24,711 nucleotides of DNA from a virus, in IMG/VR virus record IMGVR_UViG_3300044846_001264, positions 1 to 24,711 of that record. One strand, written 5' to 3'. Positions 7,013 through 14,380 of this stretch are shown here, piece by piece (the stretch's first letter is position 1; every line of letters begins with the position of its first letter). The notes below the pieces were generated by a model. It made no database searches and had not been told where the DNA came from. It saw only the letters and a program-made list of their open reading frames with translations. A program made the position numbers and the translations under genes.

Positions 7013-8274
7013 TTAGCGGTAGTCTCCATAGGGCTACTGTACCACTTATTCTTAGCGTAGTGTCTGGAGAATCCTTTGTCAGCGTCAATAAGATATTCAC
7101 GATCTCCGATTAACTCCGCGTCCGGGCCTTGTGGGTTACCGTCAAGTGAGTCCTTAATCGCCTTTCCAATCCAATTTGCAGCTTGCACTGGAACAGCCTT
7201 GCCCCATACAGCCGCAAGGTGTGAGTAGTCGCGTGAGTCTTCAATATTCCAGTCATCAGGAAGACCTTGCATACGAGCAGACTCACGGTGCGTGATAAGT
7301 CGTGGTTGGGTTGGGTGCACTACGTGATCTAATGCAGAGCCGGTAAGCACGTTGCACCAATGATCTTCTTTCCAGCGGTACGGTTGCGAGAAGCCCAGCT
7401 TAAATTCCTTGCGAATAACACGAGGAGAAATATCAATCCATTTCTGTGGAAAATTACCATCATTTAAGTCTACGGCTTTCTTTAGCGCACTACCAGTATC
7501 GCCATTGCCTTCCCAGCCATCATTGCCGATGATGCTAAAGATCTCTTCTATACGCTGAGCATGTATGTTTGATTTGCCAATGTGGCCGTCAACTAATCCA
7601 TTTTTTGTACGTAGATGCGTAACGTACTTTGATGGAGACGGCGTGGTGTACTTTTGCTTATTCCAAGTCTGAGGCATCTCTGCAAGATCACCTATGATGT
7701 CCATTATACGTGGAAGTTCTTTAGGCTCGGTGATTGGAGTTGAAAACTTAAGGCCAGACTCAATAGCAACCCAGAAGTAACGTGGGCGATACGAAAATCC
7801 ACCAACCTGCAGGTTGTTTTCCTTAACGTGGTATAGATCGTATTTTTTACCGGAGACCTGCTCGACCATGTCGCGATACTTAACCATTACGTCGCGCCCC
7901 TGGGTGTATGCCTGCTGAACGCACTCGAAAACAATAGCGCGTGGTTTTACCCGTCCAGCATATTTCATAAAGGCTACGGTATGCTCGTGCGCCTTAGAGT
8001 CAGGTCCACGATTCGCAGGACCAGACCATACTGACCAGCCTGAGCAAGGAGGACAACCCATAACTACATCAGCTTTTTGTACGCGCCATTCGCTAGGGTC
8101 GTCGGAAAATTCTGCAGTCCAGTCGTTCCCAAGAAGATGACGGTTGTTTTCAGCTACAACATTTCCAAAGTTTAATGTACCAGTGCGTTGAATCATCTTC
8201 ATATCGTTCTGCACAAAGCCAAGACTCATAAACGCTGCAAGGCCGTTACAGTCAATAAAGGTATGTTGCGACAT
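7009..8274 (-). CDS. DNA (cytosine-5) methyltransferase
   Basis: 421 residues with C5-methyltransferase motifs in order. The start FIDCNGLAAFMSLGF (6-20) replaces the usual DLFAGxGG motif I. Motif IV is GCPPCSGWS (73-81) with catalytic C77. Motif VI is FECV (116-119), in place of the usual ENV. RPRYFWVA follows as motif VIII, and RESARMQGLPDDW near the C terminus is motif X-like. The enzyme would methylate cytosine at C5 in a specific sequence using S-adenosylmethionine. No restriction endonuclease gene is adjacent, so it is an orphan, probably protecting phage DNA from host restriction. The degenerate motif I (the consensus Gly-rich turn is altered) is unusual. ATG 8274 has a GAAAGGT ribosome-binding sequence. 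Confidence 0.88.
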   Translation of the reverse strand: MSQHTFIDCNGLAAFMSLGFVQNDMKMIQRTGTLNFGNVVAENNRHLLGNDWTAEFSDDPSEWRVQKADVVMGCPPCSGWSVWSGPANRGPDSKAHEHTVAFMKYAGRVKPRAIVFECVQQAYTQGRDVMVKYRDMVEQVSGKKYDLYHVKENNLQVGGFSYRPRYFWVAIESGLKFSTPITEPKELPRIMDIIGDLAEMPQTWNKQKYTTPSPSKYVTHLRTKNGLVDGHIGKSNIHAQRIEEIFSIIGNDGWEGNGDTGSALKKAVDLNDGNFPQKWIDISPRVIRKEFKLGFSQPYRWKEDHWCNVLTGSALDHVVHPTQPRLITHRESARMQGLPDDWNIEDSRDYSHLAAVWGKAVPVQAANWIGKAIKDSLDGNPQGPDAELIGDREYLIDADKGFSRHYAKNKWYSSPMETTAK

Positions 8275-8292
8275 CGAGCTACCTTTCGTAGT

Positions 8293-8305
8293 TCCTAGGG
8301 TAGGA
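8293..8305. promoter_or_regulatory. Inverted repeat upstream of the methyltransferase gene
   Basis: TCCTA-GGG-TAGGA, a 5-base perfect inverted repeat, lies in the 63-base gap before the methyltransferase start. On the - strand it directly follows TATAAG, which resembles a -10 element, but no good -35 is visible. It shares the CCTA/TAGG arms with the dyad at 6091-6104. Confidence 0.25.
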
Positions 8306-8337
8306 CCTTATACCGACATCAAGTAGCTGGCGTGCTT

Positions 8338-8661
8338 TTACGCAGAAAGATTAGCTTTTTTCTCTAATTCAATCATCCCGACTTCGTACCCACATCCGGC
8401 ATACCCTGCAATATCAATCCAAGTATCTGCTTGGAATCCAGATTTTGACGCGTAACGTGCAACTTTAAGGCCAACCATCATCATTCCAACATCTTCATTT
8501 GATATCGTAGTGCCAAGTATGACGGACCAGATCTTTGCAATTCGTTCAAAGTTTTCTTCTGGCCCCCCGTACTGCACGTCTCTATCGCCAGAGATAATTT
8601 TTGCAGCCTCGCGTAAAGCTTCTACGCGATATTGCAGAGGATCACCAGGTGACTCAGCCAT
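8338..8661 (-). CDS. DUF6378-like phage protein
   Basis: 107 residues, mostly helical. The block GDRDVQYGGPEENFERIAKIWS (25-46), followed by VGMMMVGLKVARYAS and a TWIDIAGYAGCG helix, is the pattern of a small phage protein family I know as DUF6378, common in phages of many hosts. No activity is established to my knowledge. The all-helical fold with conserved Asp/Glu recalls nucleotide-pyrophosphatase-like proteins, but that is only an impression. The start codon lies within the end of the preceding gene (8-base overlap), so it is part of the same operon. Confidence 0.75.
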   Translation of the reverse strand: MAESPGDPLQYRVEALREAAKIISGDRDVQYGGPEENFERIAKIWSVILGTTISNEDVGMMMVGLKVARYASKSGFQADTWIDIAGYAGCGYEVGMIELEKKANLSA

Positions 8662-8872
8662 TCTTACCCTCTATCTTTGTGCGGATAGTTACATACGCAA
8701 TTAAGACTCCGTCGTTATTTGGATCTTCACTAAAGTCTCTAGCCTTAAGCTCAGAGTCAGGCGGTAGCTCCGCAGAATCGTTATTTACAAAGCCTTGCCA
8801 GCTTTTCTTTGCGTTAGCAAGAATTTCATCGATGTTTCTTCCTCGGACTATAAGTTCTACGGTAGATCGCAT
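8654..8872 (-). CDS. Small hypothetical protein
   Basis: 72 residues of mixed alpha/beta character, starting MRSTVELIVRGRN and ending in a strand (VLIAYVTIRTKIEG). I do not recognise it. It begins at the stop codon of the upstream gene (TAATG) and overlaps the next gene by 8 bases. This close coupling on both sides is the main evidence that it is real. Confidence 0.7.
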   Translation of the reverse strand: MRSTVELIVRGRNIDEILANAKKSWQGFVNNDSAELPPDSELKARDFSEDPNNDGVLIAYVTIRTKIEGKNG

Positions 8873-9291
8873 TAACGGACTCTTTTCTCTAGTTGGTGCG
8901 GTGAGTAATGTGCGCCGTCTAAGATAGGTTCTTTATCATCTGTAGACTTAAATATAATGTCGCCATAACGGATTCCTACAACCTTACCGCGTCTCCCGTT
9001 ATGAATAGCGCCAGTTGCGCCGTCATAAGCGCTAGCTTTAACACGCACTTCGTCGCCTAAAGTAATTGCGCCCGGTTGAGCGTCAGTCCATAGTTCATCA
9101 GGATTATTTTTTACTGCAGCATGTCCGAGAGAAAGACGGCTAAATAGCGCTATAACTTCTTTCTGCTGGTTCACCGACAAGGTAAGATCTTTCCAAGTTG
9201 CAAGAAGTTTAAGTGTAGCGTTGCCTATGCCTACTTTAGTCTTTGCATCTTGCATCTCAGATCTAACCCACTCATCATTAACTTCAGGCAC
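8872..9291 (-). CDS. Hypothetical protein with C-terminal SH3/KOW-like domain
   Basis: 139 residues. The N-terminal 75 residues look helical. Residues 77-138 contain GDEVRV, GRRGKVVGI and a closing strand and turn (HYSPHQLEKRV), a pattern typical of small SH3-like or KOW-like beta barrels that bind nucleic acid or protein. The start is GTG at 9291, made credible by a near-perfect AAGGAGGT ribosome-binding sequence (9300-9307 on the complementary strand) 8 bases upstream. It overlaps the dUTPase-like gene by 8 bases and abuts the next gene (TAATG). Function unknown. Confidence 0.72.
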   Translation of the reverse strand: MPEVNDEWVRSEMQDAKTKVGIGNATLKLLATWKDLTLSVNQQKEVIALFSRLSLGHAAVKNNPDELWTDAQPGAITLGDEVRVKASAYDGATGAIHNGRRGKVVGIRYGDIIFKSTDDKEPILDGAHYSPHQLEKRVR

Positions 9292-9769
9292 TGTAGTCTA
9301 CCTCCTTAGGTAAGCACTTCGAGCACATGTCCGGGCTAGCGCCTCTACCAACGTCGTCGATAGCTCTAGTGCACAGAGAACATTTTACGCCTTCTTCTTT
9401 AACTTTGTACCCTTTTAGCTGTCTTTCTTTATTGCGTTCCATTTTCTCAACGTAAAACTTATTGAGCATCTCGTCTGTTCCACCCGCCGCAACGATGATA
9501 TTTGCGACAAAATGTAGAACATCAACAGCTTCCTTAATTACTTCTTCACGGTCCGCGTAAGGGGCATCGTGCTGCCAAGGCTTCCACGAGATTGCCTGGC
9601 GCATCTCTGCAAGTTCATCGTCTACCGCTAGCATATTCCAACGTAGATACTCTACAAACCTGCGAATGTTCTGAGGCTTATCGCCTTCCATTTCTTCGTA
9701 GTTAATAAAGTATACGTCTTTTTGCAATTCACGGGTACGTTTTAACCAAGAATCAAATAAAATAGACAT
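9284..9769 (-). CDS. All-alpha NTP pyrophosphatase (dimeric dUTPase/dCTPase-like) with zinc ribbon
   Basis: 161 residues. The metal-binding pattern of dimeric dUTPase/MazG-type enzymes is present: E52 and E55 in DDELAEM, then E80 and D83 in VIKEAVDVLHF. Such enzymes hydrolyse dUTP and/or dCTP to the monophosphate and pyrophosphate; T4 gp56 (dCTPase/dUTPase), which removes dCTP so that hydroxymethyl-dCTP is used instead, belongs to this superfamily. After residue 128 is an added zinc-ribbon-like module, CSLC (130-133) and CSKC (149-152). ATG 9769 has GAAAGGA 5-6 bases upstream. Neighbours are two glycosyltransferases. Whether the substrate is dUTP, dCTP or another nucleotide cannot be read from the motifs. 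Confidence 0.78.
   Translation of the reverse strand: MSILFDSWLKRTRELQKDVYFINYEEMEGDKPQNIRRFVEYLRWNMLAVDDELAEMRQAISWKPWQHDAPYADREEVIKEAVDVLHFVANIIVAAGGTDEMLNKFYVEKMERNKERQLKGYKVKEEGVKCSLCTRAIDDVGRGASPDMCSKCLPKEVDYSA
9300..9307 (-). promoter_or_regulatory. Strong ribosome-binding site for a GTG start
   Basis: On the - strand AAGGAGGT lies 8 bases before GTG 9291. It is the closest match to the anti-Shine-Dalgarno consensus in the window and fixes the start of the 139-residue protein inside the end of the upstream gene. Confidence 0.7.
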
Positions 9770-9770
9770 G

Positions 9771-10790
9771 CTATCCTTTCTTAGAATATAGTTTAAGAGC
9801 GCTAGATAGCGCTATTGCCGCGTCAGTGCGTGTAGGTATTGCGTCTGTGTATTCCTTGCGTTGATCTTTAGCTAGTGTATTTCTTTCTTCCTGCGACATA
9901 TCTTCTATCCTTGAAGCCAAGTGCGCCCATGAGCTGCCTATCGCGCTGCTTTCACGCCAGTCGGTTGCTACGGGAGTTAACGTGTTGATACATTGTATAA
10001 GTCTGTACGACCACCATGTGCCGTTTAAGTGTGGACTAAATAGCGCGCCTACACCTGCGGCAATCTGGCTCTCTACCTGCGCGTCTGTCCAGCCCTTGTG
10101 CCACTTCATAGGAACGGTCGGCCTTTGTAATGTTGCGGTAGTTGACTTTACCCATGATGAAGAATAATTTTCTACTACCCACTTTTCACGGCGCTCTAGT
10201 TCTATAACGTCTTGATTATTTATAAGATAAGAATCTAAGCTTATAGGAACCAAAGAAGACGCAGCGCCTGCCGGTAGCTGAGCTGCTACTCTATCTTTAT
10301 CCTGCCATGGAAGTGAAGGATACAGTGTAGTTGGCCACTCTTTAGTAAGTAGATGCTCTACTATGTCTAATAAGTTTTGAAGCATGTTTGGCTGCGAAGC
10401 CGTGTCGTAGCCTTTGCGATACGAGTAAAAAGGCTTAGTTAGGTTGTCTGGGGTCTTAATAATTGCACGAAGACTAGACGTAATACGGTTAGGCTCTGGT
10501 GCATCTAAGAAAAGTACAAGTTTATCAGTGTCAAGTAGCACGTCTATTACGCTAAGTGCACCGTAGACTCTATTAGCGCTTAAGCTTGTTAGAGGACTTA
10601 GCCCGACTAAGACAGAGTCGTATTGATCTAAATCTTTAGTGTTCCATGAGACTTCAGGATCCAACTGTACTACTTCATGTCCTTGAAGAACTAGAACTGT
10701 CCGTATAACACTTGCAAATGACGCAGATCTAGCATTTGCAGATTCTGACGCATGAGAAGCAGACATGCCGGTTATAAGAATCTTGCTCAT
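9771..10790 (-). CDS. GT-B glycosyltransferase, T4 beta-glucosyltransferase-like (paralogue 1)
   Basis: 339 residues, predicted GT-B fold. Paralogous to the next gene: both share a start of the MSKILITG/MKVLMSGF type, a YDSVLVGLSPLTSL / YDVLWINLAPLNSL strand and loop, then LVLFLDAPEP / CVGFFDDWQF and RAIIKTPDNL / RALIRKPEML. In T4 beta-glucosyltransferase the corresponding strand ends in catalytic Asp100 (YLFTD); here it ends in D96. The late block TWWSYRLIQ (near residues 248-256) corresponds to the UDP-sugar-binding helix start. The likely reaction is transfer of a sugar from UDP-sugar, possibly to hydroxymethylated bases in DNA. It overlaps the upstream paralogue by ATGA and sits 1 base from the pyrophosphatase gene. 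The sequence is more divergent than paralogue 2, so loss or change of specificity is possible. Confidence 0.65.
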   Translation of the reverse strand: MSKILITGMSASHASESANARSASFASVIRTVLVLQGHEVVQLDPEVSWNTKDLDQYDSVLVGLSPLTSLSANRVYGALSVIDVLLDTDKLVLFLDAPEPNRITSSLRAIIKTPDNLTKPFYSYRKGYDTASQPNMLQNLLDIVEHLLTKEWPTTLYPSLPWQDKDRVAAQLPAGAASSLVPISLDSYLINNQDVIELERREKWVVENYSSSWVKSTTATLQRPTVPMKWHKGWTDAQVESQIAAGVGALFSPHLNGTWWSYRLIQCINTLTPVATDWRESSAIGSSWAHLASRIEDMSQEERNTLAKDQRKEYTDAIPTRTDAAIALSSALKLYSKKG

Positions 10791-11998
10791 GCCAAAGTCC
10801 CATCTGCGTTACGCTTAACACCTTTATCCTCGGCTACCGCGCGTTCAATGATGCGATTACAGTGCTCTACAAACGCAGAGTATTCTGGGATATACGGAGC
10901 AAGTGCAGTGCGTTGTGCCATGGCTGCTTCGTGTAGCTCTGTATCAGACATCTTCTCAACGTCGGTAATCTTTAGCTTATACGCATCACCAAGTGAATCG
11001 CCTTCGCCTTTGTCGGTTACAAGAATAGAACCCACATGCGCTGCGTATAGGAAGCGACTACGCCACCAGCCGGACCCCGCGTGTGGATACGGTGGAGAAA
11101 GAATTCCCCAGTGATGATTGTAAAACTCGAGGACGTCTTGTTCGGTGTCAAAACGTTGTCCACCAAGTTTTTTAATAAGCTTACGACTGCCTACAATTTC
11201 AACTGGCCAGTCTGGATCTTTCTTTTCTAACCAAGTATCATGCGGCATAAGAGCGCCAAGTACCCACGAGCGCTTCTTGCTTGCTGAAGACAGAGGCACG
11301 ACAGGTTGAAGTGTTGGAATAATCGTAGCGGTAGGGTCTAGAGCTTCAATAGGGCCAACTTCATCAGGCATACGCTTACGTACGCTAGATCTATCTCCAA
11401 AAGCGTACATAGGGCACACTGGAACCATACCAGCAGCCCATCGATCAGCAAGTAAGTCACGCGCAGCTTCAACTAATCTTTTTTCATACGGCTTAATGTT
11501 TTCATCGTTGTCCATCATGTAGTAGCGCTCGATGTAGCACTTTTTTGCTGCCGCAGGATTTAATTCTTTGACTCGCTCGAGCGCTGCCTCGATATCTGCA
11601 CGACTAAAGTACGTTGCGCCTTCTTCACCGCGATGTTCTGTGCCTACAAGCAGATGCTTATATAGCATCTCAGGTTTACGAATTAAAGCGCGTGCGCCGT
11701 TGAATACTGTGTTAAACTGCCAATCATCAAAGAATCCTACACAAGGAATACCAGATGACAAAGCGTACAGTGCGCCCATTGCCCCTTGGCGGCCGTTTAA
11801 CGAGTTAAGTGGTGCAAGGTTTATCCACAGTACATCGTAGCTAGAAAGATCTTCGCCTGGAGTAACTTTACGCCAGTCAACATCATGCCCAGCTTCACGT
11901 AGCGCTTTAGCAATAGACGCAGGCACGTCAATCTTCTGTATTGTGCGTTTTTCTGTGTTGATTTGCAACGCAGTGAACCCACTCATTAGAACCTTCAT
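10787..11998 (-). CDS. GT-B glycosyltransferase, T4 beta-glucosyltransferase-like (paralogue 2)
   Basis: 403 residues. Recognisable GT-B elements: an N-terminal strand with VPASIAKALREAGHDVDW (25-42), YDVLWINLAPLNSL (54-67), CVGFFDDW (86-93) with D91 placed like catalytic Asp100 of T4 beta-glucosyltransferase, a second Rossmann domain starting at KRSWVLGAL, and GSGWWRSRFLYAAHVGSILVTD where T4 has its UDP-binding RVWETMAS segment. The T4 Glu there appears to be Tyr here. Layout and length follow the T4 enzyme (351 residues) with an insertion between the domains. The start is placed at ATG 11998 because GAAAGG (12007-12012) lies 8 bases upstream; a GTG at 12004 would leave only about 2 bases. 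The 5' gap contains an inverted repeat. Confidence 0.68.
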   Translation of the reverse strand: MKVLMSGFTALQINTEKRTIQKIDVPASIAKALREAGHDVDWRKVTPGEDLSSYDVLWINLAPLNSLNGRQGAMGALYALSSGIPCVGFFDDWQFNTVFNGARALIRKPEMLYKHLLVGTEHRGEEGATYFSRADIEAALERVKELNPAAAKKCYIERYYMMDNDENIKPYEKRLVEAARDLLADRWAAGMVPVCPMYAFGDRSSVRKRMPDEVGPIEALDPTATIIPTLQPVVPLSSASKKRSWVLGALMPHDTWLEKKDPDWPVEIVGSRKLIKKLGGQRFDTEQDVLEFYNHHWGILSPPYPHAGSGWWRSRFLYAAHVGSILVTDKGEGDSLGDAYKLKITDVEKMSDTELHEAAMAQRTALAPYIPEYSAFVEHCNRIIERAVAEDKGVKRNADGTLA

Positions 11999-12027
11999 GT
12001 CCACTACCTTTCTAAGTAGATTTGGAG

Positions 12028-12061
12028 TATCACCTATTCACTGTACCAGGAACAGGTGATA
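12028..12061. repeat. 8-base inverted repeat between the ssDNA-binding and glycosyltransferase genes
   Basis: TATCACCT (12028-12035) and AGGTGATA (12054-12061) are perfect inverted copies separated by 18 bases that contain a small CTG/CAG dyad. They fill most of the 76-base gap between the stop at 12081 and the glycosyltransferase start. Possible roles are an mRNA hairpin that attenuates or stabilises transcripts, or a two-site operator. No T-run follows on the - strand. Confidence 0.45.
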
Positions 12062-12080
12062 AACCAGACGTACTTAGTCT

Positions 12081-12647
12081 TTAGAATGGAGCTGACGGTG
12101 GAGCTGCGACTACTGGAGCTTCTGCTACTGCAGCAGCGGCAGGCGCCGGTGCTGGTGCAGGTGCCGGAGCAGCAGCAGGCGCTGGCGCAGGCGCAGGTGC
12201 CGGAGCAGGTGCCGCAGCGGTTGCTGCGCCAGGTGTTGTAGCAGACGGGTAGTACTGCTTAATTTCGTTTTTCTTCTGACCTTGCCAGGTACGTGATGTT
12301 ACCTGTGCACGGAAAGAACGTCCACGAATTGCTTGCTCGATTTGAGCGTTTGAAGGGTTGGTTGCAAAAAATTCACGACCAAGACCTAGAGCGTACATCT
12401 TACGAAAGAACATGCCTAGTGCAGCATTGTTGTCTGGAGTAACTACGAGGTTATCCCAAACAAGACGCTTAGCATGCGCTCCGTTTTGTACCTGTGCCTT
12501 AACGGCAAACATAGTCTTGCCTGATTGCGAGACCTTTGCGGTAGCTTCTACAACTAGTAAGTCGTAATCGCCATCTGGTAGTGGATCATAGCCAGTTGAA
12601 ACTTCGCCGGCATCTTTAACTAAATCGCCCCAGTTAAGAGTACTCAT
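12081..12647 (-). CDS. DUF669-like ssDNA-binding protein candidate with Ala-Pro tail
   Basis: 188 residues. Residues 1-134 resemble phage DUF669-type proteins found beside Sak4-like ATPases: MSTLNWGDLV start, GYDPLPDGDYDLLVVEA (19-35), SGKTMFAVKAQV (42-53) and a WQGQKKNEIKQYY end. Such proteins are thought to act as phage single-strand DNA-binding proteins. Residues 135-188 are an Ala-Pro repeat with a final PSAPF; it recalls the flexible C-terminal tail of bacterial SSB (which ends in acidic residues plus PF) but lacks the acidic residues. The gene starts 2 bases after the stop of the Sak4-like gene. It is distinct from classic OB-fold SSB by sequence, so the assignment rests on family resemblance and context. 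Confidence 0.65.
   Translation of the reverse strand: MSTLNWGDLVKDAGEVSTGYDPLPDGDYDLLVVEATAKVSQSGKTMFAVKAQVQNGAHAKRLVWDNLVVTPDNNAALGMFFRKMYALGLGREFFATNPSNAQIEQAIRGRSFRAQVTSRTWQGQKKNEIKQYYPSATTPGAATAAAPAPAPAPAPAPAAAPAPAPAPAPAAAAVAEAPVVAAPPSAPF
12132..12227 (-). repeat. GC-rich Ala-Pro coding repeat
   Basis: Low-complexity stretch of GCN and CCN codons encoding about 32 residues of alternating Ala and Pro (residues 141-172 of the ssDNA-binding candidate). It is locally much more GC-rich than the surroundings and is prone to length change by slippage. Confidence 0.85.
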
Positions 12648-12649
12648 CT

Positions 12650-13423
12650 TTAGTCATTTCCTTTCGTTGTTGGAGTTGCTTGTGGTGTTGGCCCGAAGAT
12701 CATGTCTAGCATGCGCTCGATTCCAAGGTTTTCTTGTTCAACGATCTTTCCAAGTCGACCTTGTACTCGCTCGCCTGCTTCATATTCGTCTGTGCGTTCT
12801 ACGTACATACGACGTGCCTTAAACGGTGATTGCAGTGGGTCTGGATTTGGAAAAGTTTCCACTGTAATTGCGCCGAGGATGTCATAGAAGTAAGGTGCTT
12901 GAATTGCGAGCTGACCCTGTAGGTACGGACGTGAACGTCCGTCTGCTCCAGGACGCGCCATGGCAGTCAATACAACAGCTTCTAAGGGCTGTGTAGGGTG
13001 CATTGTTAAGTCACGCAGGTCACGCAGTAGCGCACCCATATGACGAAGCAACTCGCCCCATTGTTGCATTTTCATCTGTTCAGTACCCGCAATTGAATCC
13101 ATGCACTTCACTTGAAGTTCAGAGATGGAGTCAATGATAAGTGACTTGAACTGATGCTTTCCAGTTTGTAACCACTGGAATGTTTTGAGAACAACATCGT
13201 AGTCGCGAACGTTAACGACTACAGTATCCCAGGTGCCATCGGCAACTGGTGGTTCTTCTCGGATAGGGTCCCAATACTTAACGGTGATAGGTAGGAATCG
13301 ATGCCCACCTTCAACGTCAAGCATGAGACGTGGATACGGCGCGGTTACGGCGAAGGTTGATTTACCAACCTTTGATTCTCCGTAAACCATGATAGTCAGC
13401 GAACGTTGTACGTCAGACATCAT
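12650..13423 (-). CDS. Sak4-like RecA-family ATPase (AAA_24)
   Basis: 257 residues. Walker A is GESKVGKST (15-23, with K21), and Walker B is SLIIDS (94-99, with D98), followed by SELQ. This is the short RecA/RAD51-core ATPase type known as Sak4 or AAA_24, which in phages works with a single-strand DNA-binding protein in single-strand annealing or recombination. The neighbours fit: a candidate ssDNA-binding protein directly downstream and a Cas4/RecB-like nuclease upstream. The start ATG is doubled (13423 and 13420), with AGGAAACA just before; either can serve. No extra DNA-binding domain is visible. Confidence 0.85.
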   Translation of the reverse strand: MMSDVQRSLTIMVYGESKVGKSTFAVTAPYPRLMLDVEGGHRFLPITVKYWDPIREEPPVADGTWDTVVVNVRDYDVVLKTFQWLQTGKHQFKSLIIDSISELQVKCMDSIAGTEQMKMQQWGELLRHMGALLRDLRDLTMHPTQPLEAVVLTAMARPGADGRSRPYLQGQLAIQAPYFYDILGAITVETFPNPDPLQSPFKARRMYVERTDEYEAGERVQGRLGKIVEQENLGIERMLDMIFGPTPQATPTTKGND

Positions 13424-13453
13424 TGTTTCCTTTCATCTCTTGTTTGTGTAACA

Positions 13454-14380
13454 TTAGTCTGTTCTCTTTTCTTCTACGCCATAGTAAGCGTACGGATTAG
13501 AAACTTCAAATGCGTCTTCTAACGCAGCCTCAGCAGCACTTCCATCGTCAAACATAGGACATATAGAGAAGAATGAGCATTTCCATTTGCAATCGCGTGA
13601 AGGACTTGGGTACGCCGCAAAGCGATGATCTGTACCTTCGTCTAGCGCCTTACGTGTTGCAAGCATATCGGTAAGTGTTCCATGGATACGTTGCCAGAAT
13701 GATCTTAAAGCAAAGACGTTATGTCGGACTTCCATCTGCTCATAGAACGGAGGACGCGCATTAGCAGAACGCTTAACTTTCTTAAGCATAGTAAACAGTC
13801 CGCCTTCAGAGCGTTCACCTTCTTTGTTCTGCGCTGTCTCAAGAAGCATATAGGTAAGAATCTGTTCGTTCATGTGCGCCATTGCTGTAAAGTCGGTAAA
13901 TGACCCACCTACTGTCTTAAAGTCACGGAACATACGCACACCGTCAGCCTTACGACGAACACGCATATCAATCTTACCTTGCAGGATAACCTTGCCGTCA
14001 AAGAGTGGCATTTCAATAATCTCTTCTGTAGAGATCATCTCAAGCTCGGCATCAATACCGTTTTCCTCAACCCACTGTAGGTATCCTTCAAGCATTATGC
14101 GCCCTAGCTCGGCTTCTGAATCTAAATCGAAAGTATCTCGGCCTTCGTTCTCTAGTAGAATTTTGTCCTGTTCGACTAGTTGCGCATGAGCTTCTTGTAG
14201 AGGTATCTGCTTAGAGTAGTACATGTCCAGCGCTTCATGGACGCGTGAACCTAAGGCAAGTGCGCCTGTGAATGACTTTTGTTTTGGCTGTAGGCGACGA
14301 TAGTAACTTAACCACCAGCGTCTCTTACAATCTTTGTAAGTTTGAATCTCGGAGTTAGAGATTCTTATAGGTTGTGTCAT
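13454..14380 (-). CDS. Cas4/RecB-like PD-(D/E)XK nuclease with Fe-S cysteines
   Basis: 308 residues. The RecB/Cas4 signature is visible: SNSEIQTYKDCKRRWWLSY at the N terminus, GSRVHEALD with H48, D138 in GKIDMR, D153-F-K155 (the D-x-K catalytic pair), and Q173-x3-Y in NEQILTYMLL. Four cysteines, C18 near the start and C264, C268 and C274 near the end, are arranged as in nucleases with a 4Fe-4S cluster. The enzyme would be a metal-dependent exonuclease for DNA ends, supplying single strands for the neighbouring Sak4-like ATPase. The ATGA overlap with the helicase gene puts it in the same operon. There is no CRISPR array here, so it is not part of CRISPR adaptation. Confidence 0.87.
   Translation of the reverse strand: MTQPIRISNSEIQTYKDCKRRWWLSYYRRLQPKQKSFTGALALGSRVHEALDMYYSKQIPLQEAHAQLVEQDKILLENEGRDTFDLDSEAELGRIMLEGYLQWVEENGIDAELEMISTEEIIEMPLFDGKVILQGKIDMRVRRKADGVRMFRDFKTVGGSFTDFTAMAHMNEQILTYMLLETAQNKEGERSEGGLFTMLKKVKRSANARPPFYEQMEVRHNVFALRSFWQRIHGTLTDMLATRKALDEGTDHRFAAYPSPSRDCKWKCSFFSICPMFDDGSAAEAALEDAFEVSNPYAYYGVEEKRTD

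Noticed and set aside
12002-12004. GTG at 12004 as start of the second GT-B gene
   Set aside because: GAAAGG would sit only about 2 bases before it; ATG at 11998 has ideal 8-base spacing and begins at the fold's first strand.
13454-14380. CRISPR adaptation gene cas4
   Set aside because: There is no cas1, cas2 or repeat array; the neighbours are phage recombination genes.
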